NCBI GenBank assembly: GCA_018398765.1 | Contig: JAHBMJ010001140.1 | Coordinates: 3,132 to 67,131 of the forward strand | DNA length: 64,000 nt | Direction of reading: 5' to 3' | DNA from: Chromera velia | Lineage: Eukaryota; Sar; Chromeraceae | Part shown: piece by piece, positions 22,984 through 35,800 of the stretch | Position numbering within the stretch: the first letter of the stretch is position 1 | Layout: the number at the start of each line of letters is the position of its first letter | Position numbers and translations under genes: made by a program | The notes under the pieces: generated by a model | Seen by the model: only the letters and a program-made list of their open reading frames with translations | Databases searched by the model: none | Told to the model about the DNA's origin: nothing

Positions 22984-23967
22984 TCAATCGGACTGCTGTG
23001 GGTTTGGTAGCCTTGGGGACCGGAGGCAGATTTGCGGTGCTGCTGCTCTTTGAAAGACCGACGAAGGTGGCGTGATGCAGTAAGATTTTGGTGCAGGGGG
23101 CGATGATGACGCTCCAAGGGGAGCAAGACCCTGTGAGGGAGGAGCAGGAGACCGAGTGGGTAGACCTGCCTCGGCGGCTTGGTTAAGAGGTTGAAAGGGA
23201 GGCTGTGCGATCGTCTGAAGGCGGCGTTCTCTGGCTTCCGTTAGCTGAGTGCGAGTTCTGGCCCTTCTGACGGTGAAAGAAACTGAAAAGTTGTTATCCG
23301 CTAAGTTGAAGTGGAACCCGTTCGGCTGGAAAATGGAAGAAAAGTTCTCTGCACGTCTTTTATTGATGAAACCGATCTTGTAGCCACCGGGAAAGGAGCG
23401 AAAAGAGCAAATGTTAAAGAACGGGTCAAAAGATGCAAACTTTCCTATTATGACGTTCAACTTACCGATCTTTATCATCACCTGCCAGAATAAAGAGGAG
23501 CAGTCAGTGAAAAGAACCTGGTCACAAGTACAACGCGAGGCCGGTTCGCAACCATAGTTTGGGTCAAAGCCTAGGAGGACCCTCTTGCATACGTTTTCAT
23601 TCCTCCTTTCTCTCTCCACCAAACGATTGAAAGAGGACTTCAAAGAATCAAGGTCTTTCCAAAGAGAGATGTTCTCATCTTTCTGAGACAACAGTTAAGC
23701 AATCGCCGTCTCCATCTTTTTTTTGACTTTAGACACCCTGCCTTCAAGAGGGCCGAGGCGCTCGTTGCAAACTTTGATAAACAGAGACTTCATGTCAGCT
23801 TGCATGCGGTCAGGCAACCCATTGAACATTGTCAAGTCTACTGTCATTGTTGGAGGAGACGGAGGTCTGAAAGACAGTTGAAGATGTAAGCAATAGAACT
23901 CAACCAATAGGTGGGGCCAGAACGCGTATGAGGTATGACAAGAGTTCTTGTCTACAGAAGAATGCAA
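22984..23967 (-). pseudogene. Coiled-coil protein with in-frame stop; possible LINE ORF1-like remnant
   Basis: Two minus-strand frames in the same phase are divided by one TAA at 23695-23697. The upstream part (from Met about 23848, MTVDLTMFNGLPD) and the part after the stop (QKDENISLWKDLDSLKSSFNRLVERERR) form one heptad-like helix across the stop. Next follows a compact part with SFRSFPGGYKIGFINKR and NFSVSFTVRRARTRTQL, then a Pro/Ser-rich tail. Coiled coil, folded basic domain and tail is the order of ORF1 proteins of LINE-type retrotransposons, but I cannot prove homology and see no reverse transcriptase beside it. A degraded host gene is the alternative. Confidence 0.35.
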
Positions 23968-24830
23968 TGTTTTAGGTCAGATGGTCAGATGGTAGTTAGA
24001 ATATGATTCTGAATCAGGATGACAGGATAAATGAAAGACTCCATAAATCTTTGGACACCAAGAGTCTTCGGGTCAGAGCTTAGTAGTCAGTGAAAGAATT
24101 TATAGACAGCTTGGTGCTCCCAGTAGTTCTTAAATGAGACTTTTAAAAGAGAGGGAGAGATAGGGGGAGGAAGAGAGAGAGAAAGAGGGAGGGGGGCGCG
24201 GTCTGTGCGAACCTGGGGCCGATTCGGAAGGAAGGAGATGACCGTTGCTGTCTAGCAGCCAGGGCTGCTGCTCTAGGATGCTGCTGCCTCTTCTTCTTCC
24301 TCCCTCGCTTCCGCCAGAGGCCCGGCTCTTCTGCATGGAAAGAGAGGAAGCAAAAACTTTAAGGTCTAGAAAGAGGTCCGTCAGCTATGGCCAGAGAGAA
24401 AAGGAGGAGCTAGGGGGGAATGGGGGGGAAAGGGAGGGCAGAGCTAGAGACATCCAACATGCATCTTCTTTTTACCCCCAGCAGGGGAGAGAGACGTCAA
24501 CTCTTTAGACTCTGGTGACTGCATGAGAAGTCATTGACAACCGGCTTCCTGGTTGCTCTCCAGGTTGTGAGGAGCTCCTGGTTCGATACACATAAAAAAC
24601 TTTTTTTTTTCCTTCCAGTTTTTAAACAAAAACTTGGAAAAAATGGTACGAGGAGCTCCTGGTTGCCTAGCCTGGTTGCCTAGCCTGGTTGCATGCACTT
24701 GAAGACTATATCTTTCATTGGCAGCTAGGCTCCTATCATTTCCCATTTGTCACAACATAGCATAAGCCTGAGGGGCATGCCTGTATGAACGCAGCCAGCT
24801 GTCCTCTCCAATTCTTTTCCTCAGCTGTGT
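23968..24830. other. Spacer without a clear gene
   Basis: Purine-rich at 24140-24200 and 24380-24450. GAGGAGCTCCTGGTT occurs at 24571 and again at 24650, and a GCCTAGCCTGGTT duplication follows at 24664-24690. Nothing coding is supported. Confidence 0.5.
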
Positions 24831-24869
24831 GCTCGATATTCAAAGTTTGAAGCCCCTCAGGCTGCCTGA

Positions 24870-25256
24870 GGTTGCCTGAGGTCCCCGCGCAACTGGTAGG
24901 ACCCATGGATGTTGAGTACTCGGAGTAAGGACATGTATTCGCACACACCTGAAATTTGATTGGGGGGGGAAGCAGAAGACAAAAATCAGAATCCGGGCAA
25001 TCAAAAACTCTGAATCTAAAAGCCTAGACCAATCGGGGTAGCGGGAAACATGTGTTTGCACACCTGAAATGATGTCTCCTTGCAGGCCCTTGCAGTTGAT
25101 GATGTGCAGTTCTTTCAGGTGTAGCAGATGTCCAAGCTCCTTCTGGATTGACCAGCGCTGTCTGGCACTCAGCCAGGCAAGCCATGGTGGTCTGATAACC
25201 AGCTTGGTCAGGCTTGCTGGGAGTTTCGAGGCTGTCGGCATCCTATCAAACTCCAT
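24870..25256 (-). CDS. Leucine-rich-repeat-like fragment
   Basis: From ATG 25256 the minus frame reads LPASLTKLVI then LLHLKELHIINCKGLQGDI, the LxxLxIxxCxxL pattern of leucine-rich repeats. A similar unit, SLLRVLNIHGSYQLRGDL (about 24873-24926), follows after an acceptor-like TTTCAG. The sequence TTTCAGGTGTGC occurs at both places (about 25060 and 24955), so one may be a duplicated exon edge. I could not join the pieces in phase, so this is either a gene fragment or a pseudogene. The boundaries are approximate. Confidence 0.35.
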
Positions 25257-26487
25257 TTCCAGCGGGGCGGTGTCGGAAACATCCGGTGCTGGTTCGGCCT
25301 CGGGTTAAAACTTAGAAGCAGCAGACACCACCTGAGGCAGCTTCTCTGGGATACCCCCAGGCAACTTTTTCTCAGTAGTCCTTTACGTTTCGTTATTTGC
25401 AGCGCTGCCGCAGTGGGAGCAGAAGAGGTCGCGAGGAGACAGCGGGGCTTCAGAGCTAGGACAGCTGCGTTAGACACTTCTGCAGGCACCGCCCATCATG
25501 TATTGAACCTCTGGGATAGCGCGTGAAGGCAACACCGCATACGTATAGACATGGCGGACAGCAGTTACAGAATCAGTGGCCAGGGAAACGGCAATCACAC
25601 AGTGTCACGCCAGAAGCAGCAATTAAGACCAGCTTGCATACGTTCGCGCCATACATGCATGCATGTAGATCGATTTTAATTGAACAAAAAAAAAAAGAAT
25701 CGCAATTGATATATGCATGATGCGCATGGAGGGCTTTTACATATCGGAGGGGGGGGATACGGGAGTTTTCTCGATCGCGCGGAGCAAGGACGCCGACTGG
25801 CCTGGGGAAAAGAGAGGTCTGGGGGGTTCTGGAGGGCCAAAAAGAAACCGGCCCGCACCGGCAATCGACCCTTTCTCCCTGAAGCGGTAATCCGCGGACC
25901 TTATCCCACCCCGGACCCCCTGGCAGTCCATAAATATTGCGAGCTTGCTGCTATCTGGCTGTATCTCAACAGTATCTGGCTGCATAGTCTAGCGGCCACC
26001 ATGGCTACCGAGTGTGCATATACTTTGATTTGCGTAATAATTGATGACCGAGGTTTTTCTTATGTATGCCGCATCCCCATTAGTCCCCATATATAGGGGG
26101 CAGATCAAGCCTAGTTTGTCTGAAGGTTCTGCTTTTTCCTGTTAGGCAAAGTTAGCCTCGATTTTAGGAATAAGCTTATATAAATTTATTGACCACTTTC
26201 AATGTGCAGCTAGATGTGTAGCTTATCACTTGTGGCTTCAATAATCTTTAACAGCAGGATAGAAAAACAATTAAAAGGAGGAGATCAGAGGTGGCGCAGA
26301 ACTTTTATAACATCTTCTTCCTTTGGCATTAAATTCGATTTTGCTTTGTACATATGCTACTAGATATGCTATCACATATAACATTAAAATTGGCTGATTC
26401 GGCTCTTTATTTTCGCTTGACAACTATCTTGATATCAGTGGATTACACCATATTGTATATATTCATTCCGTGCGGACCGTGCCCATA

Positions 26488-26940
26488 CACCCTACAAAAC
26501 AAAGTTAAATTCCCCAGGAATTTAGTGGAATTTAATGGAATTTACCTTTAGAATTTAGTGGAATTTGATGGATTTTAGTGGAATTTACCGTGAAATCTAC
26601 TCGTTTAAATTCTACTAAATTTTATAAACTTTTAAAGCTTATTTCTTGTGATCTAGAAAGAGTTAGGGCTCAAATTAGCACTGTTTATAGAATTATATAA
26701 CTAGCTATAGAAGGTGTATAAGCACTGCTAATTTGAGCTGCTAACTCTTTCTAGATCACGAGAAATAAACCTCTAAAGTTCATAGAATTTTAACCAAATT
26801 TAGTGGAATTTGGACGAGTCGATTCCACGGTAAATTCCACTAATTAAAATCCATTAAATTCCACTAAATTCCGGGGCCAAGGGTAAATTCCATTAAATTC
26901 CAACAAATTCCCGGGGAATTTAACCTGGTTTTATGGGGTG
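26488..26940. mobile_element. Foldback/MITE-like element, full copy
   Basis: The ends are inverted repeats: CACCCTACAAAACAAAGTT on the left, and on the right the complement of CACCCCATAAAACCAGGTT. Both arms continue with TAAATTCCCC(A/G)GGAATTT and GGAATTTAATGGAATTTACC. A central hairpin pairs ATTTCTTGTGATCTAGAAAG (26641-26660) with its complement near 26749-26766. About 453 bp, with no coding capacity: a non-autonomous element mobilised in trans if at all. Confidence 0.75.
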
Positions 26941-27384
26941 GAGTTAACTTTTGTTTAGTTTGCTCATAATTTCTGCTACAAGCTATTCTGTATATAGTAG
27001 CTTAGTAGTGAAAACACGTAAGTGTCTGTATCCGAAATAACAGTTGTTTTTACAAATACACAGCTAGTAATTTTATCAGCTACCGTTCTCAAAGCGGCAA
27101 CATATGCACATATTTACTATTGTTTATCATACAAAGCTAGCTAGGTTTTCCATCGATTGTTGTAGGTGTTTTTTGATGTTTAAACTATGTATTGGCTAGT
27201 GTATTGGACTGCTAGGAGCTCGGCTCCACCAGCTTAGTCATTCAAAGTTCATTTATTTGTACTCGACAAACTAAGACAATCCATATAAAACCGGTTTAGC
27301 CAATAGTTTGATCGCTAGTTGGATCAGACCTTTGAATCGGCTTTGATGTAGATTCGATTGATTTCCACTTATAAATTTAATAAA

Positions 27385-27532
27385 CCATACAAAACGAGGT
27401 TAAATTCCCCAGGAATTTAGTGGAATTTAATGGAATTTACCCTTAAAATTTAGTGGAATTTCCTGTGGAATCTACTCGTCTATAAATTCCACTAAATTCC
27501 ACAAACTTTGGAGGCTTATTTCTCATGATCTA
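27385..27532. mobile_element. Partial copy of the same foldback element
   Basis: The left arm only: CATACAAAACGAGGTTAAAT, then the GGAATTTAATGGAATTTACC block and the start of the inner hairpin (TTATTTCTCATGATCT). It stops at a TA beyond which CCCTACAAAAAATTATGG begins, the end type of the other small elements here. This suggests a second element inserted into or replaced the right half. Confidence 0.65.
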
Positions 27533-28533
27533 CCCTACAAAAAATTATGGAAATCGTTGGAAAATCTGTGGGAAATTGATCGATGGGAAATCTGTGGGAA
27601 ATCTAAGTGAAATTCAAGGGAAATCCTAGGGAAATCCATGGGAAATTGATGGGAAACTTGAACGCTAGATACAACGCTTTAACCCCCCCCTCCCCCCTGT
27701 GCCGCCAGAATCAGGATTTACACCGTAGCTCTTGCAGTCTTTCTGTGCGCACAAACACAAAATATAGCACAGCACTCCCTCGGGAGCGTAGAAGTATATT
27801 ATATTATAGATGAATCCACAATCTACTATAATATCTATTTGTCCTCAACGAAAGACTGTCAACTGGACTGTCAATGAAGCGACACTGCGACAGTGCTTAA
27901 CCAACCTCAGGCTGCGAAACGCGTATGAGAACGTGTACCAATGAACTAAGTCCAGTAAATCAATCCATCCCAGAAGTTATAAGAGATTGTCAGAGTGAAA
28001 CCGATGCAGCAAAGTTTCCTCTTCCTGCCGCAATTTCCTGCATGAATTGGATCCGCTTGTCTTCTGTCTGCTAGCTACTAACCTCTGCACCCTTCTTTGA
28101 ATTCTTTTCAAAAAAATTTCTACACGGCTCTTTGGAAACTCCAGCAGTTCCTTAGTTGCTTCCTTGTGACCTTCCTACCATTCAACTTCATTTTTTCGTT
28201 TTCGCTCTATACCCACTTTTCTTTCGCTCTTTCTCCTGTCTGAAAGAAAAACAAAAACCACGCACGACGGTGCAACTTCGCGAGCGAGTCATTCGATGTC
28301 CATGCACATTCCTCACCGAGCAAGCACACACCCATGCACCCACACAAACATTTGTTTGTCAAACAAAGGCGGTTACAAAAAGGAAAACAAAAACCTCTGA
28401 TCAGACCAGAAAGTTCTGGTGGGAGTCACACGGCGAAACAAACACATGAACCTCTTCCAATCTCTCTGACTTGCCGTCTCTCTCTCTCTGTGTGTCTGTT
28501 TGTCTTCCCTTGTTGGTCACATGCATCATGCAA

Positions 28534-29600
28534 TCACATGATGCTGGTGACGCTGCTGCCCCTCTCTTTGTCGACCCTCTTCAAGATCCCCGCCAGAACG
28601 TTTCCAGGTCCCAGCTCATACCCCGACTCGAACCCATTCTCCAGAAGAAACCTCATCGAGTTCTCCCAGAGGACGGGGGAGGTCACCTGAAAAAAGGGAG
28701 GGAAGGGGGAAAGGAGGGGGGGAGGAGTGAGAAGGGGGACGAGACGAGACTCATTGCCGATGTTGTGGGAGGAAACTCATTCGAACAGTCATTCAGGCAT
28801 CAGAAGGGCAAAGGGGAGAAGGGCAGGTGAAACGCGAAGAGAAGAGAAGAGAGAAAAGAAATTTTCGTGGGGAGACCGAGGCGAGGATGCAGGGAGAGGC
28901 AAGGAAAGAAAAAAAAAAAAAAGAAGTCAGTGCCAGAGGGTAGACGGAGGGGGGGGGGAAGAAGAGAAGAGAGAAAGGGGAGTGAGAGGGAGCTAGGGCC
29001 GGAATAGACATGCACTGAGCGAGACAGGAGATTGATGCACGGACTCTCTCTTAAGGATGATTGGGCGAAAAGAGAGCAACAAAAATACAGACACAGACAC
29101 AATGACACAGATACAGACACAGACACAGACACACACACAACCAACCACACACACTCACACACACACCGGAGAGAGAGGGGGGAAGGGGGAGAGATAAGAA
29201 CAACGAAGGCTCCGACAGACTGCCTTACCCTTTCCCCCTCTGCTTTCTCCTTTTCACGTTCACAACACACAGGCAGGCAGGGAGGAAGGAAGAATGAAAG
29301 ACAAAGAAAGTGTCAACAAGGGAGGGCAAGGGACCCTAAAGATTCACAGTCGAGCGCCCGGTGCAACTACAAACTGCCAGGAGACACACAGTCACAGAGA
29401 CCGCGTGCTTCTTCAGACAGACGGACGCGAACACACGCACAAACACGGAGAGAGAGAGGGAGAGAGAAAGAAAGAGGGAGGGAGAGGAGGGAGGGAGGGA
29501 GAGAGAAAGAAAGAGAGAGGGAGGGAGAGGAGGGAGGGAGGGAGGGAGGAGAGAAGGACGGAACGGAGAGACGAAGAGACAATAAAGAGAGAGAAAAGAA

Positions 29601-29632
<32 letters not shown>

Positions 29633-30984
29633 GAGGGAGGGAAGGAAGGAAGGAAGGAAGGAAGGAAGGAAGAGGAAGGATGGAAGAAACAAAAAAAGAA
29701 AGAAAGAAAGAACGAAAGAAAAGAAGCAAGGCAGGAAGGAGGGAAGGAAGAAAGAGAGGCAGGCAGGCAGGAAGGAAGGAAGGAAGGAAGGAAGAAAGAA
29801 AGGAACAAGGCATTCATTGACGCATGCATGGCATCTGTTGATCGTCCCCCCCCATGCAAATTCTGAAAGAAAGTCGACGTTTCCCTCCCCTCCCCTCCCC
29901 TCCCCCGACAGGAGAGGAAGGAAGGAACGGTCGGAACTTAGGCGATCAAGAATGCCGGTTTTGAAAACATGCAAACAAGGCTACAGACAGAAGAAAGAAG
30001 TTCTGCCGGCGGAGCAGATGCTTATTGCCACCTCGCTCTTTCCTTGACGACCGGAAGAATTAATTCTTCTCTATCCGAGAGACCGACCTGCTTTGCGAGG
30101 AGCGTCTTGATCTCCTCCGGGTCGCTGTGGGCCTGTGCGTCGACGTTCGAGATCACGGGCAGTCGTGGGGCCTTCACATCGACCCCCTTCAAGAACTCAG
30201 AGAGCTCCTCGACTGCAGGCGCCATGTACTGCGTGTGGAACGCTCCCGCGACGGGGATCTTGATGCAGAGTCTGGCCCTGAACTCGGGCTTGGCAATTTG
30301 CAACACAGCGTCGCATGCCTCTTTGTGCCCTGAGGTCACGTAGTTCCCTCCGCAGAGGTAGTTCGCGATCTGGATCGGCTTGCCTGTCATGTCTGCGGCC
30401 TTCTCGCAGATCGCTGCGACTGTGTCGGAGTTCAGTCCGATCACACTGACCATCGAAGTCGGCTCCATCTCTGCCGCCTTCTGCATGGCGGCTCCTCTAA
30501 GCTTCGTGATGCGCACACCATCCTCAAAGGAAATCGCACCCGCGAAACAAAGCGCGGAATATTCACCAAGAGAGAGACCCAACGTGCAGGTTGCCTTGTT
30601 CACTTCGGCGTCTCCTTTCTCGTGGCGGAGACGTTCAACTGCCGCCATAGATGTGACAAAAATTGCGGGTTGGCATATTTCCGTCCTGTCCAAATCCTCC
30701 AAAGGACCCTCTTTACACTTCTGCAGAAGATCATACCCAAGGATTTCGCTGGCTTTCGAGTAGAGGTCCTTGGCGGCTGGAACAAGGTTTGCTGTCTCCC
30801 ACCCCATTCCAGGGCTTTGCGCTCCCTGTCCCGGAAAGAGGAATGGATACTTCGCATCTACTCCCATTCGCAAGGCGGAGCGACTCGATCTCGTGATGCC
30901 CTGCTGAGGCCCGGGGGCAAGCCGAAAAGCTTCCACACCCGCAGACAGGAGGCAAAGGGAAAGCGAGAAGGTACGCAGTGCCAT
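28534..30984 (-). CDS. fabD: Malonyl-CoA:ACP transacylase, plastid precursor
   Basis: FabD moves malonyl from CoA to acyl carrier protein, feeding type II fatty-acid synthesis in the plastid. Two exons: 30984-30088 and 28686-28534, joined in phase 0 at CAG/GTCGGT and TTTTTTCAG, giving 349 residues. ATG 30984 opens a signal peptide (LRTFSLSLCLLSAGVEA) with Phe20 at the predicted +1, then a basic transit stretch to about residue 40. The mature part shows PGQGAQSPGMG (51-61), the nucleophile motif GLSLGEYSAL with Ser138, Arg163 in KLRGAAMQ, and His250 in VAGAFHTQYM. Exon 2 supplies the C-terminus (MRFLLENGFE; YELGPGNVLAGILKRVD). Everything needed for catalysis is present. The single 1.4-kb intron is packed with purine microsatellites. 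Confidence 0.95.
29447..29812. repeat. Long polypurine tract in the fabD intron
   Basis: About 365 bases of almost pure A/G on the plus strand, made of GAGG, GAAA, AAGG and GGCA units. The fabD transcript is therefore a long polypyrimidine run here. It creates long spurious open frames in several phases. Confidence 0.95.
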
Positions 30985-32420
30985 GATTCTGCTTCCTGAG
31001 TCGATCTCTAGCTCTGGTCAGAAAGTCATCCGCTTCGGTGAGAATCAAGTAATGCAAAGCTAGAAGCAGATGGCAGACGGACGGGGCAGTTTGGGGAGAG
31101 AATTCTCCCTGCATTGATACCACCCTGCCTATATACCTTTGCCTTGTCGCACGTGGAGAGACGGAGCATGGAGCATGCATGCAGGGCCCGCGGGCCGTCC
31201 GCGCGCGGGCCGCGCCTAGCTGAGTGTAGGCGCCTGCTTGGAGTCGCCGCGGGATGCGCGCGGCCGCCGCCCGACGCAGGATCCGTCGGGCGCCTTCCCG
31301 CGCGCGGCAAAAGTTCCGCCCAATTCCGCCACAAAGACACTAATCCACTGATCCTCTTTAAACAAAAAAAAAGAGTAGACAATAGGCTTAGAGGACAAAG
31401 ACTATGCATATTAAAATTAATTTCCCCCCCCCCTCAAAAAGACTGTCAAACTCTGACAGGAGTCACGTCACAGGATTAGACGCTATTATTGCTAGGAAGC
31501 TTCATTTAAGTAGGAGTATTAGTACTGATCAGCACTCCGGGATTCACTGCGGGAGGGGTTACGGCAATTCAGGCCCTGTAAAGTGATAGTAACTGAGGCT
31601 AAACAATGTACAACATTATATAGAACAATTGAGAACCAGAACTTTTATGAAAGTGCATCCTAATACATGATTAAAACATACTAAAACGTTTTTTACTTAT
31701 CATTTTATTTAAATCAAAAATGAAGAATGTATCAGTTCTCTCAATCAACTACTCTCGAGCAATATGTTAATTCGATCAAATATTTGAATTAATCCGATCG
31801 AATAATTAAAAGTCAGTGCGCACGCTTCTAGATGTGCTTTGCACATACAACTAAATAGCATGCATGAAACGTAATCATAGCTAGCACGAGGCTCAGATAA
31901 CAGATTAGAAGGTCTGTTCCTAGAAGCGTTCCCTAGAAGTCCTACTTCAAAGTCCGGTTTTCCTGATAGTCAATCTGGATGCCATAAACACAAGCCGTCG
32001 TGAAGCTATATCAATTGGAGTGGCTACGGGCACGCGCGCTTCCGCTCGGTCTCGCAAAGCAGGCTCATACGTTCTCTCAACACCACCGACCGGCCCACGC
32101 CAACGCTTAGAGGCGGCGCGGCTATGAGCATTTACGTCATAATGTAACTCAAAGTCCACTGAAGGACAGATCTCCCCCCACCCACCCAAATGTATACATA
32201 GGTGCTTGGCCACTCTGGGAACCCATTCACCATTTTGAATTAAGTGAACACATATGTCAACGTATGCATATCGGCAATTTAAATAACTATTATTTTTGTG
32301 GTCATGCATAATTGAAACACATCATTTAACATAATATTCGAAGTATACATACTAGGAAGTATATCAGCTGGGGACACATTTTTTACAATTTTTTATGCAC
32401 AGCGCACACACGGCTTGATC

Positions 32421-32460
<40 letters not shown>

Positions 32461-32864
32461 AAAATTTACGTACATGAAAAATTTTATAAGTTTAGTCTGA
32501 TTGAATCAATTGTAAGTTAATATGATCGCATAAAGCCTAGGGTGAAAGTAAATATACAATTTTAAATTAGCTAGTCTAACATTTAGTAACACTTCTATAG
32601 TACGTATGATGATGATCATGATGAGTACGTTTAGTTATGACTGCGTAATCACAAGCGCAATCGTTAGTAGCGGCTCCGGGTCTGAATCTTTCACTGCAGC
32701 GCTGCATATTGTTTCCCATTTTTGCAAAATATTCTTTCGTGAGCAGTACACTGACTACATATGACTACGAGATACTACATGCAGGAATGGGGAACTAAAA
32801 GGCAGATTCAATGAGTTATCAGCGCATGAACGAAAGTGGGTCATACGTGGATCCAGAGCGCAAG
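30985..32864. other. Spacer between fabD and the carotenoid oxygenase
   Basis: The first few hundred bases are the probable fabD promoter side. 31160-31310 is very GC-rich (GCGCGCGGGCCG-type runs), and 31600-32650 is AT-rich with an (AT)n run at 32423-32450. A 120-codon minus frame at 31947-32309 is not convincing. Confidence 0.55.
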
Positions 32865-35800
32865 TCACCCATGTCGTTGTCGCTGTCCCTGTAGTACAGC
32901 TGCTGACCTGCAGAAACAAAGAGAGGAAATGATCAGAAAGGTACCCAAAGACATGAATCACCCAATCCGCTTTCCTTCCTGTCATAGCTAGAGAGTAGCA
33001 GCGACTGCGTCAGTCAGTTGCTTCCAAATTATTCTTACAGAAGAGACGTCGCACACTTCATCTGTCCATGGCCCCAGGGTGTTTCCCCCCCTCATGCTTG
33101 TCCCTTGGTGTGCTCTGCTCTCATCATAGAGAAGACGGACGAGCAGACGGACTGTCGAGGAGAGGTCCTCCATGCAGAAAAGGGCACGCACCAAGTGAAA
33201 CTCCAAAAGGGAACATACGGAGTAATGAAAAGAGTGAAGAGCACTTTCGAAAGAGAAAAAAATGTAACTCCCCGAATTGAGGTGCGAAGACGTAGCGGAC
33301 GGCAACGCTCAAATATGGCCGGAAAACCGAATGAAAAGAGGAAAGACCGACAGGAGGAGAGAGACAAACTAACCGATGAACGAAAACTTATCTGGATTCT
33401 GTAGTCTGCACAACACGCAAGAAGACATGACACAAAGGGACACACACAGACACAGACACACACGCACGAACGCATATGCACACACACACACACACACACA
33501 GGGGGGGAGGGGGGGGAGACACACAGATGGATGGAGAAACAGACTAACAGAGAGAGGCAGAGACCATCGACGGACGTACAGACAACTGGATTCCAACCTC
33601 AAACTCACCCCCACCCCATCAGGATACTCACTCCTCAGGTGCCTCCCCACTAATAGTCAGTTAGTTCTCTTCCGACAAGGTCCTGCTTTGCCCCACCTAC
33701 CCTTCTCCTCACGACGATATCATCACTCAATCCTCCTCGACAGAGCTCACCAGCAACCAAACAGAGAAACGAACAAACAAATCGAATCCGACCAAAGCAG
33801 TTAGGTCCCCTCGACCAACCCAACCAACGCACCTTCTCTCAGGCCAAGTCAGCCCTGGATAGAATTGTCCGTGGAGCCCTTGAGGCAGGTGTCCCGGCAG
33901 CCGCCACCTCCTTATTGGTCCTTTGGGAATATCCGCAGCCTCAAACAGAAGCAGCTGCACGGCACAAAAGTAAGCACGTTCAGTAACAAGCTATTTAACA
34001 ATCCATTCGTTTCCACCTTCAACAGATCAGTGCTTCGGAATATTGGATCTCTCTCTTGGACTTCTTCTTGGCAGACTAAAGCCCAGACAGACTTTGGATG
34101 TTTGCATGCCCAAAGAGAGACCATCACATCATGCCTTGTTGACAAGAAGCGATAAGGCGTCGATCGTGCCTTGTTGAAAGCATTCTGCTCTGCTGCTAGT
34201 GTTGACAAAGGTGTTCGGGCTGGCTGACGAAAAAGGCTGGCTGACTTCGGTCTCTAGAGGCTTCCCCTCTGGTCCTCTGAAGAGATAGGCAAGGAGGTAG
34301 CCGTCGTCCTCCGCTGCGTCGCTGCTCAGCCTCATCTGCCTTCTCTTGTCTTCATCCGCCCTCAAGTCTTTGCGGGGGGCGTAGACAGCCTCTCCGATGA
34401 ATTCATCAGGCTCAGGGATCCATCGCTGCATGAGGACACAGAGAAAGAAAGAAAAAAAGAATCGTCTCTTTATTTCGCTAGCACTCACTGAAGAATGTGC
34501 TGTAGATTTTGCAATCAGGTGCAACCGTCTGGTCTGTGAAGACGCGGGAAGGAAAGAAAGAAAGAAAGAAAGGGGTCGGCATACAGGGAAGGGGACACAC
34601 AAAAGAACAGGAACCTAAGCATGGCACACCTCTGTGCACGGTTCTGATAGACAGGCAACTTTTTGCTTTTTTTGTTTCCTTTCCTTCTCTAGTCTCATTC
34701 TCAAAAAGGGCAGATCAGACGGACAGAGAGACAGGTCGGGAGGTCGGCTGAATGCTTCGCATGGAGGGCACAGACAACAAAACGAACAGACGATGGAAGG
34801 CAATTAATAATAAACAAACGAACAGACAAACGAAAGTTTGTATGAATAAATACAGAAAAAGAGGTATGGAAAGAGCGAAGAAGGGAAAATTCGCCCAAAC
34901 TGCCACAATCAATGAACGCCCTTCCTGCAATCGTCCCTGCACAGAGCTTGCGTCTGAATCCGCACGTCAGTCAAGGAGACGGTAACACACAAAAAAACAA
35001 TCCGCGTCTCCCTGTTGGATACCGACGAAACTGTTCATGCGTCCTGGCGGCATTTTTCCTTCCACCCCTCCCCTCCCCCAGTGCCTTACCGTGCTGCCCA
35101 TTTGCTTTCGTTGATCAAATTGGACACGCAGACAGTCTCTCAGGCAGTCATTCAGTCAGCCAGTCAGCCAAAACAAGAATGTCAAGAATATCTTTCCGCT
35201 GAACCTCCCCACTTGTTTTTGGCCAGAGAACGTGTCTGTCTTCTGCAGAGCCTGTCCGGGGCCGTTCCCTCCCTCGTCCCTTTGCACAACGTGGTAAATA
35301 TATCTGCACACACATGCACACACATGCACACGCACACATATGTATCTATGTATGTGTATGAATATATCAAAACACGTATAGCATACAAGAGGGGGAGAAA
35401 GTGGGGGGAAGGGGGGCGAGGGAGCGAGAAGAGGGGGGGACGACGGCAGGGCGAAAGACAGAGAAAGAGAGAGAGAGCGCGCGAAGCACAGGGAGGGACC
35501 AGAGGAAGCCCGTTGTTCACAATGATGGAATGAATGCACAGTTGCTGCCTGAGTGTGTTGCGTAACCTCGTTGGTTGGCCCATGGGAGGGAGGGCTGCTG
35601 TTTTTTCGATCAGTTTTTGCATCTACAGTCGTGCATCTGAGCATCTCTCCAGAGATACAAATGGTCAAATGAAGGCGAGTCGCTTCTTTTTGGTTGTCCA
35701 GACATAAAATCACAAGTGTCCGTACAATATACATATGTGCAGTTTGCGCGAGGGAAAAGGGCACCCAAGCGTGAGAATAAGTTTTTTCCCTTTTGTTCCC

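Larger units (their letters stand above)
25257..28533. other. Gene-free region with foldback elements
   Basis: No gene is supported. 26100-27460 is AT-rich and carries the foldback elements listed separately. 27541-27660 has a run of GGGAAAT words spaced about 12-20 bases apart. 27660-28530 is ordinary-looking spacer leading to the 3' end of the minus-strand fabD gene. Confidence 0.6.

Noticed and set aside
24565-24620. Sequence GGTTCGATAC resembling a tRNA B box
   Set aside because: No matching A box or cloverleaf stems around it.
29032-29974. Frames of 150-260 codons on both strands
   Set aside because: Pure consequence of the polypurine tract, which lacks stop codons in most phases.
31947-32309. 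120-codon minus-strand frame
   Set aside because: No motif, no introns, and lies in AT-rich spacer; composition changes abruptly within the frame.
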